This document shows, piece by piece, positions 18,437 to 27,211 of a stretch of 64,000 bases of DNA; the stretch's first letter is position 1; every line of letters begins with the position of its first letter. The stretch is from Bacillota bacterium (lineage in GTDB: Bacteria > Bacillota > Clostridia > Peptostreptococcales > Anaerovoracaceae). The position numbers and the translations under genes were made by a program. Where the stretch lies: the NCBI GenBank assembly GCA_028724585.1, contig JAQYCQ010000026.1:1-64000 (forward strand). The letters run 5' to 3'. The notes under the pieces were generated by a model, which did no database searches, was not told the origin of the DNA, and saw only the letters and a program-made list of their open reading frames with translations.

Positions 18437-20710
18437 TTACTGCCGTGTTCCATCTCCGTCGGCGGAGCCGTCGTCAGCGCCGGATCCTTCAGCATTTCCT
18501 TCCAGCGGCTCCTTCTCAGGATCTTCTCCGGTATGGTCCTGCGCCGCCCTCAGCTTCTCTGCCAGATGCCTCATTCCTTCAGTCATCAGCGTCATGTGGA
18601 GCGTGCCGTGCTCCGTCTTTTCGTGGAGCATTTTTTCAAACCTTTCCCTGTTTTCTACAAACTGACGGTAACGCTCGGGATCACCTTCCTCCAGCTTATG
18701 CTCCAGCATCTTTCTTCTCTCGCCTATGAGCAGCGCTACCTTCCGGCGGTCCTCCTCGCCTATATGGCGGGAGATCTCCTCGGTCCTTTTCTCCAGCTCG
18801 CGGAGCATCTGATCCTCACCCGATTTGGAAAGGCTCCTGAAGGCTTTCCTGAACTTTTCTCCGTGTCCGTTTATCACGTTCTCCAGGTCATCGCTGTTAT
18901 GGATGTCCGTGATGATCTCTGCCACCCTCTTCTGGAATTCCTCAGCTGAACTGTCCCCGAAGGCCCAGAGGAACTCTGAGACCGATTCCTCAAACTGGTC
19001 CGGCAGGCTTTTCATCAGAACAGCCGCTGTCTTATCCGGGTTAGCTACCTTGTAAGGCGGAGTGATCCCGGCGTCTTCAAGCGCCGTTTTCACCTGCCTG
19101 CGCGCCATGCCCTTTTCCAGCATCCAGATCATGCCCAGGCTGCGCAGCTGTGTATTGACTTCTGCCGAATGGCCGGCTATATAGAACTTTATGCCGCGCT
19201 TTTCCATACTTTCAGCAAGAGCTTCCAGCCTTTCCGCCGCTGTAACATCTATGGAATTTACAGCCGAAGCGTCTATGATGACGACTTCCGTATCTTCTTT
19301 CACCGCCTCCTCGACATCGTTCTGAAAGACTTTTATGTTCGCGAAGAAGAGATTCTCGCTGAACTTGTAGATAACGACATGCTCTATAGGGCGGGCGAGC
19401 AGGTTCTGGCTGAGCAGGAAGAAGCCTTCTTTTTCCGGAAGGACGCCTTCCAGTCCCCTCTGCGGATTTGAGCCTTTTATGATGACGGCCGCAAAGGACA
19501 GGGCTATGCCGATGACTACTCCGTATATGGAACCAAGCAGAAGTACGCCGAGGAAGGCTCCCGCGAATATCCTGAAATCAGGCCTGCTGACTTTATAAAG
19601 CTTAGCCGCCAGGTCGAACTCTACTACGTTCATGAGAGCTGATATCACTATTGCCGCCAGTACCGGGACCGGCAGATATCCTATGAATCCGGTAAAGAAG
19701 AGAACTATAACGAGGAGGACGCCGGCAGCTGTCAGGGACACGACCTGGGTCTTTCCGCCGTACTGCTCGTTCATTGAAGTTCTGGAGATACTGCCGTTTA
19801 CCGGGCAGCAGCCTGTGAAAGCAGATACTATGTTCGCTATCGAGAAGGCAAGGATCTCACGATTATCGTCCAGCTTGTATCCGTTCTTAAAAGCGAACTG
19901 GTTCTCTGACAGCAGAGTCTCGGCTATGATGACTATAGAAGCCGGAAGTGCTCTGCCCGCTGTCGATACCAGGTCCACACCCCTGAGATCCGGAATCAGC
20001 AGAGGTCCCAGACCTGGTTCTACCGGCGACAGAGTCCTGACTCCGTAATCCCCCAGCCCCAGGAAATATGTGAGTATGACACCCGCTATCATGACCGCTA
20101 CCGTACCGGGAAACTTAGGCGCTATCTTCTTAATGATCAGGATAGCCGCCAGTGACGCGGCTCCCAGGATCAGCGACGGCCAGCTTATCTTTACGACTGC
20201 CTCGCAGATGCATCTCACCAGCTCGATGAGTTCACCGCTTCCCGAGCCTGAGCCGAACAGCTTAGGTATCTGCATGAGTATGATCTCGGTCGAGATACCC
20301 GTTATGAAACCGCCCATCACCGGCGTAGATATGTAATCGACTATCCTGCCTGCTTTTATAAAATAAAATAGCAGGAGCCAGAGTCCGCAGAAGAGCGTCA
20401 CAACAGGCACGAAGGCCATGGCATCCGCCGAGCCGGCCGTGTAACCGGCAGCCAGCACCGCGGCTCCTGTGATGGCCGCCGGCGCCGCGTCGACGCTGAA
20501 TATGAACTGCCTGGATGTGGACAGCAGGGCGAAGATGACCAGCGGCAGTATAGATCCGTAAAGGCCGTATACCGCCGGCAGTCCGGCTACCTCCGCGTAT
20601 CCCATGGATATGGGGATACAGACCAGTGCCACGAGAAAACCGGAAAATATGTCCGGCCCGAGATTTTCTTTTTTATATCCCTTTAATGTATAGAAAATTC
20701 CTTTGTTCAA
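18437..20710 (-). CDS. SulP family anion transporter with STAS domain and long C-terminal extension
   Basis: 757 aa membrane protein. The SulP core (about 1-400) has 10 or more hydrophobic segments and family blocks such as GFLVALVCIPISMGYAEVAG and NIVSAFTGCCPVNGSISRT. A STAS domain follows (about 430-545, with VVIIDASAVNSIDVTAAERL). Beyond it are about 200 further residues, charged and helical, ending in an acidic Gly/Asp/Glu tail; ordinary bacterial SulP proteins stop after STAS. The TTG start has the near-perfect site GGAGGTGATC seven bases before it. The substrate could be sulfate, bicarbonate or another anion. Confidence 0.9.
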   Translation of the reverse strand: MNKGIFYTLKGYKKENLGPDIFSGFLVALVCIPISMGYAEVAGLPAVYGLYGSILPLVIFALLSTSRQFIFSVDAAPAAITGAAVLAAGYTAGSADAMAFVPVVTLFCGLWLLLFYFIKAGRIVDYISTPVMGGFITGISTEIILMQIPKLFGSGSGSGELIELVRCICEAVVKISWPSLILGAASLAAILIIKKIAPKFPGTVAVMIAGVILTYFLGLGDYGVRTLSPVEPGLGPLLIPDLRGVDLVSTAGRALPASIVIIAETLLSENQFAFKNGYKLDDNREILAFSIANIVSAFTGCCPVNGSISRTSMNEQYGGKTQVVSLTAAGVLLVIVLFFTGFIGYLPVPVLAAIVISALMNVVEFDLAAKLYKVSRPDFRIFAGAFLGVLLLGSIYGVVIGIALSFAAVIIKGSNPQRGLEGVLPEKEGFFLLSQNLLARPIEHVVIYKFSENLFFANIKVFQNDVEEAVKEDTEVVIIDASAVNSIDVTAAERLEALAESMEKRGIKFYIAGHSAEVNTQLRSLGMIWMLEKGMARRQVKTALEDAGITPPYKVANPDKTAAVLMKSLPDQFEESVSEFLWAFGDSSAEEFQKRVAEIITDIHNSDDLENVINGHGEKFRKAFRSLSKSGEDQMLRELEKRTEEISRHIGEEDRRKVALLIGERRKMLEHKLEEGDPERYRQFVENRERFEKMLHEKTEHGTLHMTLMTEGMRHLAEKLRAAQDHTGEDPEKEPLEGNAEGSGADDGSADGDGTRQ

Positions 20711-20820
20711 TTTTCGTGATCACCTCCATTAGTGAAATTTTGTACATATTGTACCACTGTCCGATCAGCCGGACAGCTCTCTTTTTCGCCGGCGCGGATC
20801 CAGCGGGAGCCGGCGTCCGG

Positions 20821-20855
20821 GTACAGAAAAGGCCGCTCCTGCGGGCGCGGCCTTT
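20821..20855 (-). terminator. Probable terminator after tpiA
   Basis: Minus-strand hairpin AAAGGCCGC/GCGGCCTTT (9 bp, loop 10) ending in TTTTCTGT. It lies about 60 nt after the tpiA stop and before sulP. The T run is short. Confidence 0.55.
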
Positions 20856-20912
20856 CATCGCGTGCGATCCTGTGAGCGGAGCTCTCGGAAACGCTTTTCT
20901 TTTATCGTCTTA

Positions 20913-21740
20913 TTAATTGTCTTTTTTCAAAACGTTTTTGACAGATACCTGTTTGAGGGATTCTTTCTTTACGCTGTCGTCGAAGGCGACGATCTTGGCG
21001 AATTCCGCCGCGTCGAGGCTGGCTCCTCCCACCAGGGCTCCGTCTATATCTTCCTTTGCCATGAGTTCGGCAATGTTCGTCGACTTGACCGATCCGCCGT
21101 ACTGGATGATCATATCATCCGCGACCTTGCTGCCGTATTTCTCAGCGAGCACTGACCTTATAAGGGCTGCCATTTCTTCAGCCTGCTCAGGCGTAGCTGT
21201 CTTTCCTGTTCCTATGGCCCAGAGAGGCTCGTAAGCTACAGCGGCGAACTCGGCTTCTACTGCCTGTACTCCATCGAGGGAGTCGAGGAGCATCTTCCTG
21301 ACCGCGTCTTTGTGGCTGCCCGCTTCCCTGTCCTCCAGGTCTTCCCCTACGCAGAGGACCGGCCTGATATCGTGGGTATAGGCTGCTTTTATCTTCCTGG
21401 CGCATGCCGCGCTCGTCTCTCCAAAATATTTCCTGCGCTCGGAGTGGCCGATTATGACTCTCTCTATGCCCAGATCTGACAGCATTGACGGCGAGATCTC
21501 TCCTGTAAAGGCTCCCTTGTCCTCGTAGAACATATTCTGCGCGCCTACGTCTATGCCCCTGAGCAGAAAAATGACCTTAAGGGCTGACATGTGTATATAC
21601 GGCGCGAAGATCGCGACGTCCACCTTGCTGAGATCAACCTGCTCATCCTTCAGCTTCTGCACGAAGAGCTCTCCGAAGTCGGTTGCTTCGTTTATGGTCT
21701 TGTGCATTTTCCAGTTGCCGGCGATAAACGGCTTTCTCAT
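20913..21740 (-). CDS. tpiA: Triose-phosphate isomerase
   Basis: 275 aa, slightly longer than usual because of a C-terminal lysine/serine-rich tail of about 20 residues. Interconverts dihydroxyacetone phosphate and glyceraldehyde-3-phosphate. NWKMHK (11-16), catalytic His in IGHSERRKYFGE, catalytic Glu in AYEPLWAIGTG, and IQYGGSVK/LVGGASL phosphate loops are present. AGGAGG precedes the ATG. Third gene after gap and pgk. Confidence 0.97.
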   Translation of the reverse strand: MRKPFIAGNWKMHKTINEATDFGELFVQKLKDEQVDLSKVDVAIFAPYIHMSALKVIFLLRGIDVGAQNMFYEDKGAFTGEISPSMLSDLGIERVIIGHSERRKYFGETSAACARKIKAAYTHDIRPVLCVGEDLEDREAGSHKDAVRKMLLDSLDGVQAVEAEFAAVAYEPLWAIGTGKTATPEQAEEMAALIRSVLAEKYGSKVADDMIIQYGGSVKSTNIAELMAKEDIDGALVGGASLDAAEFAKIVAFDDSVKKESLKQVSVKNVLKKDN

Positions 21741-21770
21741 ATTTCTCTTCCTCCTGATGCGATTAAAATC

Positions 21771-22958
21771 CTATTTGTCCTGCAGGCACTCTACTCCAGG
21801 GAGTTTTTTGCCTTCCAGGAATTCCAGCGACGCTCCGCCGCCTGTCGAGATATGGGATATCCCTTCCTCGAGTCCGAATTTCCTTACCGCCGCCGCGCTG
21901 TCTCCGCCGCCGATAACTGTAACTGCTTTAGTATCGTTCATAGCCTGGGCGATGGCTTTTGTGCCGGCCGCGAAATTATCCATTTCGAATACGCCGGCAG
22001 GACCGTTCCAGACTACCGTTGCTGATTCCATGATGACTTTTCTGTAAAGCTTCTGAGTCTTCTCACCTATATCAAGTCCCATCATGTCGGCAGGGATCTT
22101 GTCCACGTCGACGCATACTGAAGGCGAATCGTTCTTGAACTCCTTAGCGCAGACAGTATCTACTGGAAGCAGCATCTTTACGTTCTTCTCCTCTGCTTTC
22201 TTCATGATATCGATGGAAAGCTGGATGGAATCTTCATCGAGAAGAGATGTTCCGATCTCGTAACCCTTGGCTTTGAGCAGGGTATAAGCCATGCCGCCGC
22301 CGATGAGGATAGTATCTACCTTGTCGAGCAGGTTCTCGATGAGAGGGATCTTGTCCGCTACTTTTGAGCCGCCCAGTACCGCTGTGAAAGGCTTTTCAGG
22401 ATCCTCGAGGAGACCGCTGAAGAACCTGATCTCCTTCTCGAGAAGGAATCCGCTTACCGCAGGCAGGAAATCAGCTACTCCGGCTGTAGAGCAGTGGGCT
22501 CTGTGAGCTGTTCCGAAAGCGTCATTTACGAAGATGTCCGCGAGCGACGCAAGTTCAGAAGAGAATGACGGGTCGTTCTTTGTCTCTTCGGGTCTGAACC
22601 TCACGTTTTCTATGAGCATCACGCTGCCCGGCTCCAGAGCTTCAGCGGCGTCCTTTACCGCGGGTCCTACTACTTCAGGCTCGCTGACGAAGATCACTTC
22701 TGTACCCAGGAGCTCTGAAAGCCTGTTGGCTACGGGAGCCAGCGAATATTTCATGTCCGCGACACCCTTAGGCCTGCCAAGGTGGGAGGCTACGATGGTG
22801 CGGGCGCCCTGCTCCATCAGGTACTTTATAGTCGGCAGAGCCGATACGATCCTTCTGTCATCTGTGATAACTCCACTGTCGTCGAGAGGCACATTGAAGT
22901 CGCATCTCAGGAAAACCCTTTTGTCTCTGACGTCTACATCTCTGACTGTTTTTTTCAT
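21771..22958 (-). CDS. pgk: Phosphoglycerate kinase
   Basis: 395 aa, standard. Transfers phosphate from 1,3-bisphosphoglycerate to [13 protein letters not shown] (19-28), [35 protein letters not shown] and the nucleotide loop GGGDSAAAV are visible. AGGAG lies before the ATG and the gap to gap is only 4 nt, so the two are translated from one message. Confidence 0.98.
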   Translation of the reverse strand: MKKTVRDVDVRDKRVFLRCDFNVPLDDSGVITDDRRIVSALPTIKYLMEQGARTIVASHLGRPKGVADMKYSLAPVANRLSELLGTEVIFVSEPEVVGPAVKDAAEALEPGSVMLIENVRFRPEETKNDPSFSSELASLADIFVNDAFGTAHRAHCSTAGVADFLPAVSGFLLEKEIRFFSGLLEDPEKPFTAVLGGSKVADKIPLIENLLDKVDTILIGGGMAYTLLKAKGYEIGTSLLDEDSIQLSIDIMKKAEEKNVKMLLPVDTVCAKEFKNDSPSVCVDVDKIPADMMGLDIGEKTQKLYRKVIMESATVVWNGPAGVFEMDNFAAGTKAIAQAMNDTKAVTVIGGGDSAAAVRKFGLEEGISHISTGGGASLEFLEGKKLPGVECLQDK

Positions 22959-22962
22959 AGAT

Positions 22963-23970
22963 CTACTTCTCCTTTTCGGCTATGATGTTCACGAGGTCGC
23001 ATATTCTTCCCGAATATCCCCATTCGTTATCATACCATGCTACAACTCTGAGCATGGTTCCGTCAATGACAAGTGTAGAAAGAGCGTCGATAACGCAGGT
23101 ATTTTCTTCTCCCTTGTAGTCGATAGAGACCAGCGGTTCTTCGCTGTAGCCCATGAATCCCTTCATAGGCCCGGCCGCCTGTTCCTTGAGCATTTCATTG
23201 ACTTCTTCCACTGTCACTGCTTTTTTTATATCGAATACCACGTCGGTCAGGGAAACCGCGGACACCGGTACCCGGACAGCGCTGCCTGTGAGTTTTCCTT
23301 TAAGGTGAGGGAGCACAACCCCCAGAGCTTTTGCCGCTCCTGATGACGTAGGTATCATGGATACCGCGGCAGCCCTGGCGCGCCTGAAATCTTTATGAGG
23401 CTTGTCGAGCAGGTTCTGGTCGTTGGTATAGGCGTGCACAGTCGTAAATACGCCTCTCTCTATCCCGTACTGCTCGTCTATGAGCCTGGCGAAAAGGGAC
23501 ATGCAGTTTGTCGTGCACGATGCCATTGAGATTATGTTATGGGCCGCCGGATCGTATATCTCCTGGTTGGCACCGACAACGATCATCGCGTCGGCATCGT
23601 AGGCCGGAGCTCCTATAACGACTTTCCTCGCGCCCGCGCGCAGATGCTTTTCAGCCCCTTCTCTTGAAGCAAATCTTCCGGTCGACTCTACTACCAGATC
23701 TACTTTCATTTCCTTCCACGGCAGTTTCTCAGGATCGCTTTCGCTCAGCACCTCTATCTCTCTGCCATCCACAATGATACTGTGGTCAGTGCTGGACACT
23801 TCCCTTCCGTATACTCCATAGCAGCTGTCGTATTTCAGCAGATGGGCCAGCTCCCTGGGGCTGGTAAGGTCGTTTATCGCAGCGATCTCAAAATCCTTTT
23901 CCCTGTCCAGGGATATCTTGAAAACATTTCTGCCTATGCGGCCGAAACCATTGATAGCAACTCTCAACAT
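22963..23970 (-). CDS. gap: Glyceraldehyde-3-phosphate dehydrogenase
   Basis: 335 aa, standard. NAD-binding [12 protein letters not shown] at the N-terminus with Asp in NDLT suggesting NAD preference. Catalytic Cys152 lies in SMASCTTNC, where most homologues have an Asn before ASCTTNC; the following segment MSLFARL is also atypical, though [27 protein letters not shown] and WYDNEWGY are normal. GGAGGA precedes the ATG. Directly downstream of rpoN, with no cggR repressor gene between. Confidence 0.96.
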   Translation of the reverse strand: MLRVAINGFGRIGRNVFKISLDREKDFEIAAINDLTSPRELAHLLKYDSCYGVYGREVSSTDHSIIVDGREIEVLSESDPEKLPWKEMKVDLVVESTGRFASREGAEKHLRAGARKVVIGAPAYDADAMIVVGANQEIYDPAAHNIISMASCTTNCMSLFARLIDEQYGIERGVFTTVHAYTNDQNLLDKPHKDFRRARAAAVSMIPTSSGAAKALGVVLPHLKGKLTGSAVRVPVSAVSLTDVVFDIKKAVTVEEVNEMLKEQAAGPMKGFMGYSEEPLVSIDYKGEENTCVIDALSTLVIDGTMLRVVAWYDNEWGYSGRICDLVNIIAEKEK

Positions 23971-24010
23971 GATTCTTGTCCTCCGAAAAAATTTTCAGTA
24001 CAGCAAAATT

Positions 24011-25480
24011 TTAACGGACTCTCTTCTTTCTCACTGAAGAAGCCGGTATACCCAGCTCCTCCCTGTATTTAGCCACAGTACGCCTGGAGATCTTCACGCC
24101 CGTGATATATATCGCCTCAGCGATAGAACGGTCGCTGAGCGGCATTGTCCTGTCCTCCGACTTTACCATATCGGATATCAGCATTTTAAGGGCTTCAGCG
24201 GTCGTCTCCGCGTTGCCGAACGACGCCGACCCCGTGAAGAAATACCTCAGCTCGAAAACTCCCTGTTCACAGAGCACATATTTTCCGTTAACAGCCCTGC
24301 TGACTGTGGATTCATGTACGCCTACCTCGGACGCGACCTCCTTCATCGTGAGAGGCACAAGAGCCCTGCGGCCTTCATCGAAAAACTTTCTCTGTCTCCT
24401 GACTATCTCGCCTGTAACCTTGAGTATGGTTTCGTCACGCTGTTTCAGCGCTTTTATCAGCCATCTGGCGGAACCGATATGGTCGGAAAGGAACGATCCG
24501 ACTTCGCTTTCCGCGCCGGCATCCGAAAGCATCTCCGTATATTCGTCCCTGACGATGAGTCTCGGTGAAGCCGCCCGGTTTACGTATATATTATAAACCC
24601 CATCTGTTTTTTTCACTTTAACATCCGGGATAATATATTTAATATTTTCAAGGGATGAGTATCCCCTGCCCGGTTTAGGCTCCAGAGAGCGCAGAAGCTC
24701 AACTCTCCTCTCAACTTCTTCTATCTTGACGCCGGTGCTCCTGGCTATCGCTGAAAGACGATTTCTCGCCATATCCTGAGTGTGATCATCGAGTATATCC
24801 TGATATATGCTGTCGTACTGGCCGATGGATTTCAGCTGCAGGACCAGACACTCCTCCAGGTTTCTGGCCCCGACGCCCGCCGGATCGAAGGACCATACCA
24901 GCTCCAGAGCGTCCATGACCGTTTTTTCATCCACGCAGAGCTCAGATGCCACCTCGTCCACCGACAATGTCATGTAGCCGTTTTCGTCTAGAGTCTGGAT
25001 GATATAGTCTGCCACAGCCTTTACCATATACGGTTCGTCGGTCAGCTCCAGCTGTACGCTCAGATGCTCAGCAAGCGATTCTTCATTACCGGCGTCGTAC
25101 TCATTCCTGTCCCGGTATTTGGAATCATATGAAAAATCCGCATTGTCCCAGGCGCCGTCCCCGCCTGAAAACTCGGCGTAATCGTACCATTCCGTGCTGT
25201 CCCAGCCGCCTGACTCCCCATCGTTTTCATATCTTTCCTCAAAGCGCTCCTCACTGCTCTCCGAACCCGGAGAAGGCGCGCTCGCGGCCACCAGCTGCCT
25301 GTCCTTCATGTCATCTTCGTTTATATCGAGGACAGGATTTTCATCCAGAGCGTCGAAAATATAGTCGAGCAGTTCCTCTCCGCTGAATTTAAGGATATTC
25401 AGCGACTGAACCATCTCCGGAGTGAGCGCCAGCTGCTGAGTCTGTTCTGTTTTTAAATCATGTCCTATATATAGATCCAT
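24011..25480 (-). CDS. rpoN: RNA polymerase sigma-54 factor
   Basis: 489 aa. Region I (about 1-50, glutamine-rich GHDLKTEQTQQLALTPEMV) contacts activators. Region II (about 52-135) is acidic and unusually rich in Trp/Tyr/Phe. A core-binding domain follows, then a helix-turn-helix (MKEVASEVGVHESTVSRAVNGKY) and the RpoN box SRRTVAKYRE (465-474) that reads the -24 element. The ATG at 25480 has GAGAGG before it and begins exactly at region I; an upstream in-frame start (25573) would cover leader RNA. First gene of rpoN-gap-pgk-tpiA. No bacterial enhancer-binding activator is encoded in the window. Confidence 0.95.
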   Translation of the reverse strand: MDLYIGHDLKTEQTQQLALTPEMVQSLNILKFSGEELLDYIFDALDENPVLDINEDDMKDRQLVAASAPSPGSESSEERFEERYENDGESGGWDSTEWYDYAEFSGGDGAWDNADFSYDSKYRDRNEYDAGNEESLAEHLSVQLELTDEPYMVKAVADYIIQTLDENGYMTLSVDEVASELCVDEKTVMDALELVWSFDPAGVGARNLEECLVLQLKSIGQYDSIYQDILDDHTQDMARNRLSAIARSTGVKIEEVERRVELLRSLEPKPGRGYSSLENIKYIIPDVKVKKTDGVYNIYVNRAASPRLIVRDEYTEMLSDAGAESEVGSFLSDHIGSARWLIKALKQRDETILKVTGEIVRRQRKFFDEGRRALVPLTMKEVASEVGVHESTVSRAVNGKYVLCEQGVFELRYFFTGSASFGNAETTAEALKMLISDMVKSEDRTMPLSDRSIAEAIYITGVKISRRTVAKYREELGIPASSVRKKRVR

Positions 25481-25557
25481 ATATTTTTCCTCTCGCGGTT
25501 TCATTAAACCAACAGGGCAAAGATCAGCTCCCGTTAAAAAACGGAATAAAACCGAAC

Positions 25558-25616
25558 AAAAAAGAAAGCTCACGACAGGAAGCGCGTCGTCCCAACCTCC
25601 TGCCGTCCAGGCTTTC
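25558..25616 (-). terminator. Strong terminator hairpin in the rpoN upstream region
   Basis: Minus-strand stem AGAAAGC/GCTTTCT plus ACGGCAGGA/TCCTGTCGT (one G-U), separated by a small internal loop and followed by six T. A TATAAT box lies just upstream at 25635-25640. It is either the trmL terminator or an attenuator within the rpoN leader; see findings. Confidence 0.7.
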
Positions 25617-25689
25617 TAGAATATGTATATTTATATTATACCCCTCAGAAGGGCAAAATAAATAAATTACTTTTCAATTTTTAATACAT

Positions 25690-25704
25690 TGGCACAGAAC
25701 TTGC
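25690..25704 (+). promoter_or_regulatory. Sigma-54 type promoter (-24/-12)
   Basis: TGGCAC, 5 nt, TTGC on the plus strand, with GG and GC exactly 12 nt apart, and an A/T-rich stretch upstream. It matches the sigma-54 consensus. It points away from rpoN and into the antisense strand of trmL; no plus-strand gene begins until 26553. Confidence 0.6.
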
Positions 25705-25718
25705 GAAAGGATGACATC

Positions 25719-25752
25719 GCGACCGCTCCGCGGACAGAGGCGCTGCCGCGCC
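25719..25752. repeat. Intergenic repeat A, copy 2
   Basis: Second copy of the 34-bp repeat at 18395-18428, between trmL and rpoN. Its internal CCGC-TCC-GCGG is an imperfect member of the GGA/TCC palindrome family. Confidence 0.65.
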
Positions 25753-25760
25753 CGGCCTGC

Positions 25761-26321
25761 TCAGATAAGCCCCGGAAAACCAGTCTGCCTGAGAGCTTCG
25801 TAAAGAACTATGGCTACAGAATTGGACAGGTTGAGCGAGCGCAGATCCGGGTCATTTCCCATAGGCACCCTGACCGCTGTCTCCGGGTGGGAAGTGACCA
25901 TCTCACCCGGCAGGCCGGCAGTCTCTTTTCCGAAAAGGATGAAAGAGCCGGGCTCGTATTCTACATCAGCGTAATTCTTCACTGCGTGCGTCGACGCGTA
26001 ATACATCTTTTCGCCTCTATATTCCTCCAGGAATTCTTCAAGGCTTTCGTGGACCTCTATGTTCAGGTGATCCCAGTAGTCCAGTCCCGCTCTCTTCAGC
26101 ATCCTGTCGTCTATGGAAAATCCCAGCGGCTTTACCAGATGCAGCTTGCAGCCCGTCAGCGCGCAGGTCCTGGATATATTGCCCGTGTTAGCCGGGATCT
26201 CAGGCTCCACCAGCACCACATGAAATGGATATTCCCTGTCTTTTTCCGGCTCCGACGCGGAGCTTTCCGCCTCCAGTATCATGTCGGACGCCGCGTTATG
26301 TTTAAAAGTCTCTTTTTTCAA
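25761..26321 (-). CDS. trmL: tRNA (cytidine/uridine-34 2'-O)-methyltransferase TrmL
   Basis: 186 aa SPOUT-class methyltransferase acting on the wobble base of tRNA-Leu in relatives. The knot region is clear: EPEIPANTGNISRTC, FGKETAGLPGE and MGNDPDLRSLNLSNSVAIVL. About 33 residues precede the normal TrmL start. I choose the TTG at 26321 because AAGGAAGG lies seven bases upstream; the GTG at 26327 is too close to that site. Single-gene unit, convergent with no neighbour. Confidence 0.9.
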   Translation of the reverse strand: MKKETFKHNAASDMILEAESSASEPEKDREYPFHVVLVEPEIPANTGNISRTCALTGCKLHLVKPLGFSIDDRMLKRAGLDYWDHLNIEVHESLEEFLEEYRGEKMYYASTHAVKNYADVEYEPGSFILFGKETAGLPGEMVTSHPETAVRVPMGNDPDLRSLNLSNSVAIVLYEALRQTGFPGLI

Positions 26322-26447
26322 AAACACACCTTCCTTGTAAATATATTCAGGGCAGCCCGAATTCCGGCCGCCCGTCCGCCCCTGTGGGCCGCGCCGGCCC
26401 GGGAGCTCAAAAAGCCCATGATATTAAGCTTTTTCGTCAACACATCT

Positions 26448-26476
26448 TTGACTATATAACAGTGGAATGATATAAT
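26448..26476 (+). promoter_or_regulatory. Promoter of the SEC-C gene
   Basis: Plus-strand TTGACT (26448-26453), 17-bp spacer, TATAAT (26471-26476). It gives a leader of roughly 70 nt containing a GGGCGC-type dyad. Confidence 0.75.
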
Positions 26477-26552
26477 CCATAGGAATTTTAAAATTGATCA
26501 AAGAGCGGGCGCGCCCGGGACAAAGGCGCCCGATATCTAAAAAGGAGAAAAT

Positions 26553-27053
26553 ATGTCACTTTATCAGGATTGGGTCGATCTCTATGAGAATCAGACCAAA
26601 GAGACCTTCAATCAGTTCTGGGACGAATATTCCGGCGCGGAAACACGCATCTACAGAGATATCCTCTCCCATAAGAGCAATATCTATACCGGAAAAGTAG
26701 GCGAAAAATCCGCTGAGCTCGGCGTAAAAGAATGCATCTTTGTCGGCTTTCTCGACGGCATCAACGACAGCCTCAACGAGCCTATAGATTTCGAGCACAT
26801 GGAATCTGACAGCGAATTCAAGCTGGACATCGATTTCGAAAAGCTCTATTTCAACATGCAGGATGCTCATGCCGACTACCTCTACGGCCTTCCTGAATGG
26901 AACGACATCCTCTCCGAAGAGAAGCGCGCCGAGATCACAAAGGCTTACAGAAAGTCCAAGACCGTAGTAAAGCCTAAGAAGATCGGCAGAAACGATTCGT
27001 GCCCTTGCGGCAGCGGCAAAAAATACAAGAACTGCTGCGGAAAAGCAGTATAG
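26553..27053 (+). CDS. SEC-C motif protein of unknown function
   Basis: 166 aa, soluble and acidic in its first 130 residues, with no signal or membrane segment. The C-terminus ends in [18 protein letters not shown], a zinc-binding SEC-C motif like that at the end of SecA. Similar short proteins with N-terminal helical domains are common in Clostridia and uncharacterised. AAGGAG lies 7 nt before the ATG. Monocistronic with its own promoter and terminator. Confidence 0.85.
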   Translation: MSLYQDWVDLYENQTKETFNQFWDEYSGAETRIYRDILSHKSNIYTGKVGEKSAELGVKECIFVGFLDGINDSLNEPIDFEHMESDSEFKLDIDFEKLYFNMQDAHADYLYGLPEWNDILSEEKRAEITKAYRKSKTVVKPKKIGRNDSCPCGSGKKYKNCCGKAV

Positions 27054-27090
27054 CCGATAGGATGCGAACGGCGAACGCTCCGCGTACATA

Positions 27091-27107
27091 CGCGGCCTTC
27101 GGCCGCG
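27091..27107. repeat. TTC-centred palindrome
   Basis: CGCGGCC-TTC-GGCCGCG, perfect 7-bp arms, about 40 nt after the SEC-C gene. An imperfect GAACGC-TCC-GCGTAC sits beside it (27073-27087). Confidence 0.6.
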
Positions 27108-27121
27108 GAATATTAAGCTAA

Positions 27122-27159
27122 AAAACCTCCGGATGCCTGATCATGGCTCCGGAGGTTTT
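27122..27159. terminator. Bidirectional terminator between the SEC-C gene and lysA
   Basis: Perfect 12-bp arms AAAACCTCCGGA/TCCGGAGGTTTT around a 14-nt loop. Six T follow on the minus strand (for lysA) and four on the plus strand. Confidence 0.85.
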
Positions 27160-27177
27160 CTTGTCCGTCAGGGCCCT

Positions 27178-27192
27178 GTGCCCGGGGGGCAC
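27178..27192. repeat. GTGCCC-GGG-GGGCAC palindrome
   Basis: Perfect arms. With its flanks it matches 44346-44366 at all but one base, although the two loci are 17 kb apart. Confidence 0.65.
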
Positions 27193-27211
27193 GCAGGATC
27201 CTTATTTCTTT

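Noticed and set aside
25689..26459. A 256-codon open frame on the plus strand overlapping trmL
   Set aside because: It mirrors the trmL coding strand, has no ribosome site and no domain; trmL is certain on the minus strand.
27122..27159. Possible riboswitch between the SEC-C gene and lysA
   Set aside because: It is downstream of both converging genes and is a simple terminator hairpin.
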